Source of the DNA: Corydoras sp. C115
Taxonomy: Eukaryota; Chordata; Actinopteri; Siluriformes; Callichthyidae
Direction of reading: 5' to 3'
Assembly (NCBI GenBank): GCA_019802505.1
Contig: JAFMOC010000030.1
Span: 1,109,501 to 1,173,500 of the forward strand
DNA length: 64,000 bases
Shown here: piece by piece, positions 1-11,417 of the stretch
Layout of the letters: every line of letters starts with the position of its first letter
Numbering within the stretch: the first letter of the stretch is position 1
Notes under the pieces: model-generated
Database searches by the model: none
The model's input: the letters and a program-made list of their open reading frames with translations, nothing else
What the model was told of the DNA's origin: nothing
Position numbers and translations under genes: made by a program

Positions 1-639
1 CGAAGAAAACCATTAGCAGGATGGTGATCATTTTTATTACTCTGTTGAAGTGGTAGCAGAGACACAACAGGAATCATTTTAAATTCAGAAGGTGCATATC
101 AAAACTATGTTTATGAAAAACACAACAGAATTGTGATATTAATGAATACAGCACAACTATGAATTATGTAATTAATTTTTATGGAATACTTCAAAGGAAA
201 AAAACAACCAGACCGCTTCCCACTGTTGGTTTTGCTGACCTGTAAGAGGGGGAAAAAAGTCTATAATATAAACCAGATTGATAGAAAACATGCATAACAT
301 CAAACCTTATATGACAGGATCTTGGGTATTGTTTCTCAAAAAAAAAAACTTGCAAGCACAGAATAATATTGTGTTGCTGTTGTAATTATTTGTTTATGCC
401 CTTTTATTGTGTGTTTTTGTTTGTGTAAATGTCTTTTGTAGTGTAATATATAAAATTTTATATTTTTTTCTAATAAATTTCAAACAGAATCTGTTCAGAA
501 TGGCGTTTCATTTAGTTCTGTTGTCACAATTGTATCAAATAAAGCATCTAGCCATACATGTTCAACAACTAAATGTTTCCTACATTTTGAGAAAGGTCAT
601 TATTTGTTCAGACATGAATATGCCCTGGTGCACAAGCTT
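1..639. other. AT-rich unique DNA, no feature recognised
   Basis: No exon, RNA gene or repeat family is recognised here. An 83-codon open frame on the + strand at 407-658 is rich in Phe, Ile, Val and Leu, as expected from AT-rich non-coding DNA, and its end runs into the Tc1 fossil that follows. Confidence 0.5.
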
Positions 640-835
640 CATAAACGTCTTGAGCTGAGCCTCATTGAATTGAACAGAGATTGCAAGCCAGGCTCTCTCA
701 TCCATCATCAGTTTTTGACCTCACAAATGCATTTCTGGATAAATGGGTCGATATTCCCCCAGATACACTCCAAAATATTGTAGAAAGTTATCCCATGAGC
801 ATGGGACCTATTATATATAATATAATGGCAAAAAG
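640..835 (+). mobile_element. Tc1/mariner transposase remnant (C-terminal end)
   Basis: Read on the + strand in the frame that includes codons at 669 onward, the DNA encodes IEQRLQARLSHPSSVFDLTN, then AFLDKWVDIPPDTLQNIVES. This matches the end of teleost Tc1-like transposases, where the catalytic DDE region is followed by a conserved 'LERRLRARP...DLTNALLEEW...IP...LVES.PRR' segment. Such enzymes cut and paste the element through terminal inverted repeats. Only this C-terminal stretch remains; an in-frame stop precedes it and the sequence decays after 815, so it cannot be functional. The same segment recurs at 18776 and 62045, always on the + strand. Confidence 0.75.
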
Positions 836-1779
836 TGAACCAGCCTAAAATGTAATGTTGTACAAGCTCTAAAAGATGTAATTGTCTCTATAGTGTAGTT
901 TAAATGCTTATTAGCAGATAGCTAGCTAGCAAATTGCCTATATATCACAATTATATTTTTTAAATATAACTAATATATAAAAAAAAAATAATAGAGAACT
1001 TCACAATAGAAATGAAAAGCTGCATAGTGCTTTACACATAAAGCTGCACAATGCTACATACAACTCTACTGTAGAAGAGGTATGTTATTATTAGAGTATC
1101 ACTAAGATCAGCTTCATTTTATTAAGTAAGCTTTAAAAATTATATACTATAGACTACAACACAATTTTAAAGGTGCTTAATTGCTTTAAATCATTAAATC
1201 AGTTACCAAGTATATAAGACAAATTGATATTTAGATGCTATATCCCAGTGTCTGACGGGGAGAAATGTGAGCTAGCTTCATTAGTAAATGAAAGCAGGAA
1301 GTCAGGTGGGCCATTTTTTTCCAATCAGATTTCCACACACTTGAATATGTTATCAGTACCACTATTTATTGGTAGAAGTGCGGTTTTAATGCGATTTAAA
1401 TGAGTTTTTTGGAAACATTTATATAGCATTCTATATAAGTCGTTAACATACACATTACTTTTAGCTATTTTTTTAATCGCGTTTAGCAGCACATTAAGTG
1501 CCAAAGTGAATATAAGTCAACTGAATTAGCAATCTGAGCATTTTGGGAGGTTCCGTTTCTTACTGCAATTGACCCGTGAACCTCTAACTTCACACCTACA
1601 CACATACTCAACACATCTACTATATATGTTAATGTCATATTCCGTATATTTCACACCACTGCAGTTGTTTGTTATGGTACAGAATTGCATTTTAACCCTT
1701 GGGAAATTGTACTTCTAAACATGGCTCTGGGTGTTAATTATCAATTCATGTTTTTTTTAACCTCTAGGGCAAAATATAT
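836..1779. other. AT-rich unique DNA, nothing recognised
   Basis: A stretch of about 940 bases with many A/T runs and no recognisable exon, repeat family or strong motif. Confidence 0.5.
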
Positions 1780-2080
1780 CGAAACAGGCCAAAATTCCAT
1801 ATCAGCAATAAAAAAAGGCCCCGTCTGTACCATTTATCAGTTACAGCTTTGGCTGGTGCTGCGTTCGTCCTTTTGCAGGCAAAGTGCTGGAGGCTGTAGA
1901 AACGGTTGGAGGTACAGGTCCCACGGCAGCACCCTTCACTTCTAACGCAATTTTCTCGTCTGAAGGTGCCACTGGACTCCTGGTCCCACGAGTCATTTAC
2001 AAATCGTTTTGATTTTAATCATTATGAATGACCTTCATCAGACTCATCTGTGGCAGGCAGAGCGGGGGATGTACCATACT
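1780..2080 (+). other. Candidate conserved element or exon-like block
   Basis: This block has higher GC and complexity than its flanks. A + strand frame without ATG is open from a stop near 1809 to a TGA near 2014 and reads GKVLEAVETVGGTGPTAAPF and onward. A pyrimidine-rich TCCTTTTGCAG at about 1868-1878 resembles a splice acceptor. The peptide matches no family I know. It could be a conserved non-coding element, a non-coding RNA exon, or chance; cross-species alignment would separate these. Confidence 0.25.
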
Positions 2081-2274
2081 TTTGTCATATAAATGACTCC
2101 TGATATATTACATATGTCTTAGCTCATTCTCAAGTTCTTTTCTTAGCTGCTTCCAAAGACCTTTAATTAGTTCACTTTTTTCTTTTCAATCTCTTGTAAA
2201 ACCATAAAAGTCATATAATTAGTGTAAGAATTCAAATGTGATGATAACTGTGGTACTTTTAATAGGATAAAGTG

Positions 2275-2302
2275 AAGTGGAATAAAAAATTCTATTCCAC
2301 TT
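2275..2302. repeat. Short inverted repeat
   Basis: AAGTGGAATA at 2275-2284 is the exact reverse complement of TATTCCACTT at 2293-2302, with an 8-base spacer. It may be a hairpin or the end of an unrecognised small element; no function is implied. Confidence 0.6.
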
Positions 2303-2502
2303 GCTTCTTTTGCTTTTTACTATTGTTTTCTTGTCTGGTTTTCTTAACTTTGTAATATTTATTTACCAAATTTACTGTTTAGTTGAGCTCCTCAAAATTA
2401 TTTATTTTCTTCTTGAACCTACTTATATAAACACCTCAGTGACATTGCTGGGATAGGAATAATGCAGACAGATGAAAGAGGGACTAAATATGTACTGTAG
2501 TC

Positions 2503-2560
2503 CACAAATAGATGAACTACAGTCTGGAATTGTTTATGGTAAGTGGAGTAAAATGGAGGT
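2503..2560 (+). repeat. Fragment of a dispersed teleost repeat (same family as 28215-28520)
   Basis: The segment with AATAGATGAACTACAGTCTG and TAAGTGGAGTAAAATGGA aligns by eye to the reverse complement of 28270-28350. The parent repeat is common in fish genomes and normally ends near an 'ACATTAAAACCACC' motif. Class uncertain; probably a non-autonomous DNA transposon. Confidence 0.4.
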
Positions 2561-2577
2561 GTGTGGTGTATTTGTGT

Positions 2578-2621
2578 GTATATATATTGCATGTATGTGT
2601 ATGTGTGTGTGTATATATACA

Positions 2622-2718
<97 letters not shown>

Positions 2719-2744
2719 TGTGTGTATATATATGTATACAGTAG

Positions 2745-2789
<45 letters not shown>

Positions 2790-2803
2790 CAGTATATATA
2801 GAT

Positions 2804-2838
<35 letters not shown>

Positions 2839-2866
2839 CAATAGATAGATACAATAGATAGATAGA
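2578..2866. repeat. Compound microsatellite (TA)n-(TG)n-(TG)n-(GATA)n
   Basis: A (TA)n run spans about 2622-2681, (TG)n about 2682-2724 and again 2748-2786, and GATA/GATAGATA units fill 2799-2866. The overlapping open frames in this stretch encode only Tyr-Ile, Val-Cys or His-Thr dipeptide repeats and are not genes. Confidence 0.97.
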
Positions 2867-3049
2867 AAAAAATCGATGACATTTTGTATTATTAATACCG
2901 TTGTATTCAATATTTAATTCTGTTTTTCTTTGAGGAAACCTCCCGTCCCCTTCCACCACCAGTAGCATCACTATTGTCACCTAAGAGAGTTGATCTCTGC
3001 AGTGTTTCTAGATACTTTGCAGACCTGGCATGATACATCTTCATTGCTT

Positions 3050-3560
3050 CCCACCAATTATTGCACAGCACCCTTTGTCTGCTGCATGCTAATGTGTGTG
3101 AATAGATAGCAGCTCTCCAGAACCACGTGGCCGGAGCAATTATCTGCTCCTTTGCTCCAGGGTGTCTGCTTTATTTCTCCATCGTTTTCAACCTTAGATC
3201 ACCATATTGATCTCAGCTGCTATATGTGATCCCAATAACGATGTCTTGTGTCTCCAACGTGTACATTTCAGAATCCCTAAGCAACCAAAAAAGCCTGGAG
3301 ATTTTTAGTTTGAAACATACTCATTGAGAGTCATTGTGTTTGTTGCTTAAGGAAGAATCTCCGAAGGTTTCATTTGCTTTAAAGTCTGAAGATTCCTCTC
3401 GAAGTCACCAGCTCCCTAAATCGCTTTTGTCAGCACAGGAGCTGACAGGGTTATTAGGCACGTTTTCCTGGAGGTCGTCCAAGGTGATATAGAATAGCTG
3501 TTAACCTGCGACCTCCCCGAGCAATGGCATATTAATAATGGCCAGCGTGCATAAGGTCGG
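3050..3560. promoter_or_regulatory. Candidate conserved non-coding element
   Basis: About 500 bases of complex, repeat-free sequence in AT-rich surroundings. It includes balanced-composition stretches such as GGTCGTCCAAGGTGATATAG and TATTAATAATGGCCAGCGTG, with an AT-rich homeodomain-type core and a TTAATGAG motif near 3575. No long open frame or splice-site pair is seen. The block resembles distal enhancers near developmental genes, but conservation could not be tested. Confidence 0.3.
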
Positions 3561-5524
3561 CCATTATTTCTTCTTAATGAGCACTGTCAGTAGTAGTGTG
3601 TGCACTAAGCCCATGCTGGATCATTCTGAAAATGGACTTAGCTAATATACGGCATCTGAGAACTTGAACTAACCATGTGTGCCTAAATGCAGTACACACT
3701 AGACAACCTAATCTTGCTTTAAAATATTACATTTCATTCTGTACTCTGAAGTGAAATCCCTGTTCAAGGTCAAACCCCTCTAGCTTGGATAGGTGTCCCT
3801 GTTCAGTGACATAAAGCCTTCACCTTGGAGTAATTTCTTTTTTTTTTTTCACAGCTTAATAAAAGTGAAGTGGAAATCATCTCCCCCTTACTCATGATCT
3901 GGGTTTCAGTAGCCCTATGCAACACATTACTCATTTATTATGTACTTGACTATGTTGTGTTTGTATATGTGTTTTATTTTCTTGTGTGAGGTTTGTATGC
4001 TCTCCCCACATTAAAAAGTTTACCTCCAGGAACTTTTGATTCCTTCACTGGCCTGCAATATCCTGCTGAACAAAAGCATAAAAATATTAATTAAGATGTA
4101 CTTAATGTGTGGTGTACAGAATCTCAACTATTTCACTGATCTGGAATAAATTCACTTGTTTCTGAACATTGTTTCCAGTTTCCTTCTGTAGATCATGAAT
4201 TATGAATTTATCCACATCATATCTGTCCATGCCTTCACCACTGTATAATTTTTTTTTTTCAACAACTGTGATGTAAAGCGTGTGAACTTAACATCAAACT
4301 GTCTCTGGCTCCTGTGTAATCCACCCAATTCAACTTGGCTCATCAGCAAAGATCCACAAAGTCATGGAAATACTGTGGTGAGGGTGCAAGTTCATAAATG
4401 ATCCCTCTCATTATGCTGATGAGCATTGGGACTGTTCATAGCCCCGCTGCTGGTGGCCACTTTATCATCTGTCCTCTCTCTCCAGATGGGAGTTCTTTCC
4501 ACAGCAATCAGGGTTGGGCTAGATGTGATTTTCGCTCCTGATGAATAACAGTTATGTTTTAATATGGGATTAAAAAGACTAGTCGCTGTAATGTACACTT
4601 TTCAACAATGAAGGATTTTTGTTCAGTTGGATTCCCTTTGCCTTTAATTAAGTCTAATACAAGCTTTGGCACTCAGTCAAATATGGAAAGCTGGTGAGGG
4701 GTTATTTCCAGACCATGATTGCTTGGAATTATTCATATGATACATTCAGGACATAAAATCCAATCCTATGATTGCCCATGATATTATAATTCCTCAACTC
4801 AGAGATCTGCTATATGTCATTTTAATTAATTATGGTTATAATTATATAGATATCTGTATATCTATTTAATATTATTTAGTTTTTGAGACGCTTTTCTCTT
4901 GATTTTAGAACATGTGTGTATTGTATTTACCTAAAATAATGTTAATTAAAGCAGACAAGCGAAGTCTTTAGCATTAAACTAATCAAAATATACTTTATGG
5001 TATTTTCTTTGTGCATTGTCATTCATGCCCTCATGAACATCTTGCCATATGTTTTTATTCTAAACCACAACAGCTTAAAGGCATAAAGGATCACATCCAA
5101 AACCATCAGAAGTACCTCAGACCTCTACCCCATCTGCCCACAATCTGTAAAGTTGCCAGTACTCTCCTGGTATCTGCCAAACCCATATTTGTCCTGCAGA
5201 TGGCCAGATGTTTATGATTACCCACTCAAGGGAAAGCAGTTACTCTGCTCCAGAGACCAATTGTAGTGTGATTTAGTATTCAGGGTGAACACTAGGTCCT
5301 GGTCATTTTATACTACATACCACTACACAGTAACAAAATTGATTTGTTCAGTGTATATATATCAAAAGTCTGTATCTGTGTCTGGATTTCTAAATACACA
5401 TATACACTGTTGATTTGACTCTGCTGATGTTTATATACCATTTACAACAACTAAGAAATGGCTTAAGTGGTATTATTTTAGCGATCTTTAATGAGCCTTC
5501 AACCGCACACTTCACAGCTTGAAT
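3561..5524. other. Unique intergenic DNA
   Basis: No repeat family or exon recognised. A patch at about 4390-4600 (ATTATGCTGATGAGCATTGG and onward) is more GC-balanced and could be a further conserved element; the 68-codon minus-strand frame there has no family resemblance. Confidence 0.45.
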
Positions 5525-5680
5525 TAGGGCTTGTCTGTTTTTGCTTTCATGACAATGTGATGACGATGGGTGTGATTTGGTTGTCACTTGCATTGAGCCA
5601 ATCAGCATGTCATTTGCTGTTCTCTTTAGGAGCCTGGTGCAGTTGATCGATTTCTATTTTAATGGTGCAGTGCGATTATT
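5525..5680 (+). repeat. Diverged dispersed repeat carrying a CCAAT motif (copy 1)
   Basis: This segment shares order and wording with 36930-37060 and 43880-44035: ATGACAATGTGATGA, then GTCACTTGCATTGAGCCAAT, CATTTGCTGTTCTCTTTA and finally TTTTAATGGTGCAGTG. The family is recognised here by internal comparison and from its frequency in fish genomes. It is probably part of a non-autonomous DNA transposon, class not assigned. Confidence 0.45.
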
Positions 5681-6986
5681 ACCGTTTACAACATTTGTTT
5701 AAATTCATCCTAGAAATGAAAAGTAACTAACTTTAACAAACTATTGACAATATCTAAACATATCATACATAGATCTAACACCATTGTCTTGCTCTCTGAA
5801 TTTAATGCCAGCCTTTCTACTGTCTTCAACCCTCTTACTACCAAAGATCTTTTCTGTCACACTGAGATAATATTCTTTATCTTAGGATTAAAAATATCCT
5901 CTGTCTGAGATCATATACTTTGAATTGCTTCTTGAATCCTTCCAGTTATCATTAGCTGTGATGGCCAAAACATCAGAAGCTTCTTAATAGTCAGGATATA
6001 GCATTATATTAGATTGTACTGGCAACACTCTTCTTTCTGATTGTCAGTAAATAACTGTTTATGATACTCCTCGAGATCCTTTGTTTAAAACTCACTGTTT
6101 TTGGTAAAGTGAATAAAGACTTAACAAACTTAAATGGGTTCTTATATAGTGCAGCTTTAGCTTGATTGTTCTTTTTTCTTTTATCTAAAGAGCTCTGCCC
6201 TCATTAGTGTAGCCAGTCTGCTTTTCACTTCTGCCTGCAGATATTTAAAACCTCTCAGTTCATCAGATGCTAATTTTTATTGTTTCTTCCACATTTTTCT
6301 TTTAGAATTTTTTTAACCCATGTCTTTACATGATTTGAAGTTGTTGGTTATCTGTTGCTTTTGAGCCTACTAAAGTTCTATTTGTGTTATAATAAAGAAT
6401 GGGTTCATTTATGTAATTTAACTTACTGTACTATTTAATCTTATAACTGATCAGACTTGTTCAGTGTTGTTGCCATCAGACTTGTTCAGTGAAGGATCTT
6501 TTAATTAAGTTTCCTCAAAGCACAAACCTAAAATCTTTTCCTTTATTGTCCAAAGTGGGCTTTTCTAGTTTGGTCCCATTCTCAAAGTAGAAGCCATTCA
6601 ATTGTCTAAAGTCTGATGTAGTCTGTCTGTGAGTCATGGTGGATATTTTATTTTTTTTTGGTTTGTTCTCATGTTGTGTGATCCAGCAGGGTACATTCAT
6701 CTCTCTGTCCTGCTACAGATGCTCATTCTACGGGTTGCCAGCCTAAAACAGCTTACTAAACAGGGTACTTTCTTTCTTCCAGCCTTCTTGCACATGCATG
6801 GTTAAAATCATATGCTTCCCCAGTCTGAGTCAGTACAAAGCCCGACTGGCACAGTTGATGCAAGTATGATTTATAGACTAGATTTTCAGTCTAACTATTA
6901 AATTCCCTTTTTCATTTTATCTTTGCTAGTGGTATTTTTTTTTACGTGAAGTTGACATTTTTTTAATTGATCTTAAGATTATTCAA
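5681..6986. other. AT-rich unique DNA
   Basis: Nothing recognised apart from a short direct repeat: ATCAGACTTGTTCAGTG occurs at 6450-6466 and again at 6475-6491, a 25-base spacing. Confidence 0.5.
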
Positions 6987-7023
6987 CTTAATTGTAGTCA
7001 ATATAGTATTGACTACAATTAAG
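6987..7023. repeat. Perfect 17-bp inverted repeat with 3-base loop
   Basis: CTTAATTGTAGTCAATA (6987-7003) is followed by TAG and then by its exact reverse complement TATTGACTACAATTAAG (7007-7023). A perfect 17-bp stem with a 3-base spacer is unlikely to arise by chance. It may be a fold-back duplication made by template switching, or a small element remnant. Confidence 0.9.
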
Positions 7024-7729
7024 ATACAGATTATTTCAAGTATGTTCATATTTACAGTTGTCTGCTCATGTTGAATTTTTTTATTTCTCTCAAAGATGAT
7101 TCTTCAAAATATGTTAGATTTCCTTCTTATTTGGTTATTAATCTGTTTTACTTGGTGTCCTGCTTTAATTAGTACATTATCATATCCCTTAGCACATGTA
7201 ATGTTCTAAACTTTTATGTTTCTTTTTGACAATGTATTTTGTTAAAATTTGATCTTTATTGTGTAGCAGATTTGTTTTGACTGTATATTTTTGTTAACTT
7301 AAGACAGAAATATCATTTAAAAAATAATTAAACAACTATTCTTCAACTTTACGATTAATAAAAAAGATTTAGCTATACAGTGGTTGATGATGTGAAATTT
7401 GCCACATGCCTTGGAGATATTTTCTTCTGAAAGCGGTGCAAAACTCATCTAATCTATAATGGATGACGCACTTAATGTTTTGGTAGGCCAGCAATATTGA
7501 GAGGAACATTTATGCAGTGACAGAATTTTAATAGAATTTTCATCATTCTAAACATGCCTATGCTGTCCATAAAGTGTAAAATCTATATATTTCATTCTGC
7601 TGCTGAGGTGTCAGGATGAACCTTGATGCGTGTTGCATGGTGTTATTTTTAACCGAAATGACTTGCAATGATGGTTTATCACTATTTTATCTGTGAACTT
7701 GCACTTAACTCACCTTGAACTGACAAAGA
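7024..7729. other. AT-rich unique DNA, nothing recognised
   Basis: No exon, RNA gene or repeat family recognised. Confidence 0.5.
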
Positions 7730-7940
7730 GAAATGCACTCTGAGCATACTTCTGGCCCATACAGGAAGGTTTGCCTTTCATCACACTTTGTATTTGCTCT
7801 GTTCTACAGCGGAGCCGCTAATGACCCTAATCGATCATGAGAAAATAGTGGTACTGCCATAAAGCCCGCAGTGACTTTCTCACTACCCTGTCACTTCCAG
7901 CATCAAGACATTCTTCAACTAAATACTCTGATTAATTTTT
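7730..7940. promoter_or_regulatory. Candidate conserved non-coding element
   Basis: A GC-balanced patch including CAGCGGAGCCGCTAATGACC and CCTAATCGATCATGAGAAAA, with a palindrome-like CGGAGCCG and TAAT cores, set in AT-rich flanks. No open frame of note. It is proposed only from composition and motif density. Confidence 0.22.
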
Positions 7941-10674
7941 TACAGTAAAACAGTAAATTAAAAGATCAATTAAATAAATAAGTGAATAAAAACAGTTAAG
8001 CATACCATTTTCTTAGAAAGAAAGGTATGAAATTATGATAATTTCTCTATAATTTCCATGTGAACATTAATTACATTAATTATAATTAAATCCAGATTAT
8101 AAATTTGTAGCACCAGTTAAATTTCAGCAGTATTGAAAGGCCGACCGTATCCAGTATTTAATAGTTGTATAACACAATTACAAGGTTGTGTATATAATTC
8201 ATGCTGATAGTCAAAAGGTGTTACTCAGCAAATGTCATTTAAATATGTCTTTTACATAAACATTTTTAAAGCAATACCGACTGCAGTGTAAACCACAGAT
8301 TGATAAATATGTCATTTTAGTTTTATTTAAAAAAAAAAGGACTATTTTCTTTGTCCTGCTGTAAGGAACAATGTGCACCTGTCAGACCTAACAAGTGTAT
8401 GCACCTGATAGTGTGTAGCATAGTGGTCTCAGAGATGCAGTAGTAAAGAACTATGTCTCTGTTCACTCGTTATGTTGCTTTATGTGACTCAAGCTCCACA
8501 GCTCTGTAATCACACCACTGCTGCATTGCATGGATTTTGAAAAGCTGTCACTGGCCCCATGAGGAAAAACTAAAACAATTACAAAAACTAGAGCGAAGGA
8601 ACAGGGAACAACCAGAAATACTGCTTCTGGAGCATTTGATTATTGGAAGTATATAAAATGCGTAATGTTGATGAAGACCTGCCATGTTTTGTTAGTAGTA
8701 ACTTTTTTTTTTATTTTTACAAACAGGGTATTGTTTTAAAACAAATGACTTTTTATGCCAGCTGTGTCAAGTTCTTTCTCTGACTGTGTAGATTTTCTCC
8801 TGGGTCTCTCTCATTCAAAAGACAAGACGATAAGAAAATTGGAAATGCTAAATTTAGATAGCTATTAGGGGTGTAAGTATTAGAAAAACTGTATTGCCTG
8901 TTTTGCCAACCTGCTGCAGCGCCCACTAACAGGAAGAGCTGAAACACAATTTAAGACTTCTTTAACATTACTTGGGTACAACTGAAAATGGAGAATTTGC
9001 GGAATCTGTACAGTTTTGAAATGACATTTTAAACACTTTTCTTCATTTACACAATTTTCAACCCACTTGGTTAATCAATGAACTCTAACCGGATTAAACT
9101 GTAAAACTCATTTGATCGTTTAGCATTTCCTCTGTGACACACATCTGACCCCTTTTAACGTCAAGATCCCGGCAACACCGCCGTAAAACCCAGCACACCT
9201 GTGATAGCAATTCTATTATCTAGGTCTTGCTTCTGGCATCTCATAAAACATGGATGGATTTTTGTCTATAAAAGAGCTGAATTCTGTTTGATTTATACAA
9301 GAAATAAGTTGTAAAAAGGTGAAAAGTCCAAATGATGCATAATGTATGCTGCCTACCTTCCACATAATGCTTTTCAAATTGAAGCACCCATTAAATTGGA
9401 TTAAGTAGATGCTATGTAATACAATGTACTATGTACAAAATACTATCATCATGTATGATAATTAAGTCATGTATTTGTCATGTCATGTATTTAATAACCC
9501 AGATCTCCTATTTTCATTTGGTCTTCTTGCTGCATGGATTGACTGCTCCTGGTTAAAAGATGTAGGGCACATATGTACCAGATTAAGGTCAGGGGTAAAA
9601 GTGGCTCACATCTTGTTAACACTGCCAAATCTTTATCAGATATAAACCAGTCACGTTTTGGAACATGGGTTTTTATATGTAGACCACGTGTCGCACCAAA
9701 TAGGTATCATATGTCTGTCAAATGTCTGTGGGTTTAAGACAGGTGGCCCATGGTATTGTTTACATATGAGGGCCACCATTGGCTTGATGTAGTACTCCAA
9801 GCACAGTTCTTTGGAGCCAATGTGACCTGAACTTAAATAAAGACTGTGATTTGGATTAATAACCAAAAACCTCAGATATTTTTGTTTTTTTTTCCAATTC
9901 AACAATTATTTATCATTTTTACAGGTAGATGATACCTGAAGTTTTTGGCTTCATTTGCATAGATCTTTAACCCTCAGCACAAGCAGTAATTAGATGTAGA
10001 TAAATAAACTGTCAGGAAGCTATCGCTTGGATGAACCTTATTCACTTGTGCAAAATGTGCTTGTGGCATTTACAGGGCAATCTGTGTCCTATACTAAGTG
10101 TTTTACTGAAACAGAGCAGAGTGGAGTGTGAAATTTAATCCACCTAACAGCTTTATCACCCACTGATGGAACAGCTTCCTCCTGTAGCAGCTCTTTCACT
10201 GCCGTACTGTGTGATCACTCAGACAAATGTGCACTTGAGTATGTCACCCTGTCCTGCTACTTCCTCTAGTTCATCTTCAGAAAATATCTAAATAGGGAAA
10301 AACATTCCTGAAAAAGCATTGATTTTTGCAGTTTTATAATAGTTATTCATATATATAAATAAGAGATATATTATAGACAGAAATTACTTGTAAAAATCAC
10401 AATCAATTTGTGGAGGACTATTGAGCCCAGGCAATGACTTGTAAAAGTGAAGATCATGAATATGGTTTTAAAATTAGGTAATACTTTATAAATTATTTAG
10501 AGGATGAAATAAATAAAATATAAAGAAAAGAGCAATTGCAAGTCTGCCAAAACATACTTTGTAGTGTGTGTCAAAACACTAGATGCCACTGTCTTTACCA
10601 ATTGATGCTTTTCCTGTGATTGTATGTTGTTTATCTGTAGTATTTATTAATTCGGGTTGTTTTGGGTAATGTGG
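7941..10674. other. Unique AT-rich intergenic DNA
   Basis: About 2.7 kb with no supported gene or repeat family. A patch at 10130-10270 (ACAGCTTTATCACCCACTGA and onward) is more complex than its flanks. The 84-codon minus-strand frame at 9651-9905 shows no family resemblance. Confidence 0.45.
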
Positions 10675-10830
10675 CATGTGTTTAGATGTGGAAGGAAACC
10701 TGATACCCCATAAAAATCATTCAGGCACAGGGATGACATGCAGACTTCCCACAGAAAAAACCCTGTGGTCGAATCAATGTGAATGTATCCCAACCTTCTT
10801 GCTGTAAGCCTATATCACTGAGCCACCCAC
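10675..10830 (-). mobile_element. Degenerate V-SINE head and core
   Basis: Read on the minus strand, TGGGTGGCTCAGTGATATAG corresponds to the tRNA-like head, followed by AAGAAGGTTGGGATACATTC, a GAAGTCTGCATGTCATCCCT core and a GGTTTCCTTCCAC motif. These are the landmarks of the V-SINE superfamily, heavily diverged. V-SINEs are transcribed by RNA polymerase III and mobilised by LINE enzymes. The 3' body is missing. Confidence 0.6.
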
Positions 10831-11227
10831 AATATGATTCAAATACATTCTTTATAATGTTTTTCAATCATGCAAAAGTTAATACCTTCCCACAAAAACA
10901 AATACCCATTAGTGTGTGTAGAAGTAGGTGAAAACCAACATTCTATATGTTTAAATATCTTAACCATTACATGAACCTATAGTATAACTTGTATAGTATA
11001 GCATCTATAGCTTGCTCCAGACTTTAAGAGATTAATTTAAATCTAATCCTGGTGGAGTCTCGGTTACACTTACACAGTGACCAGAACATGAGATATATTT
11101 TTCTTTGGGTGGGAAGGTCAGGGTAGCAAATTTTGTAAAAAGGCTTGCTACTGTATGGACACTCAGGGACTATAGTCGTCATGGGCGGTCGACAGGAGAG
11201 TCACAGCTCAGCCTTGATAACACCATT
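10831..11227. other. Unique DNA, nothing recognised
   Basis: No feature recognised between the V-SINE fossil and the purine-rich tract. Confidence 0.5.
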
Positions 11228-11417
11228 TCAGCAGAGAGAAAGAAAGAGAAAGCAAAAGAGAGAGAGACCGAGAGAGAGAAAGAGAGAGAGAGACCAGCTG
11301 ACAACAGCATAGATTCCAGAAGTAAAATCAGCATCAGCTGACAGCTTCATGACAGCTCCATTATCGATTCCTCTCCACCTCCCAGGGCACACGCACACAC
11401 ACACACATACACACATT
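11228..11417. repeat. (GA)n-rich and (CA)n low-complexity tract
   Basis: GAGAGAAAGA-type purine repeats fill about 11233-11294, and a (CA)n run lies at about 11391-11417. The two overlapping frames of 62 and 78 codons are by-products of this composition. Confidence 0.9.

Noticed and set aside
2419..2980. Overlapping open frames of 84-163 codons on both strands
   Set aside because: They translate the TA/TG/GATA microsatellite into Tyr-Ile, Val-Cys and His-Thr repeats.
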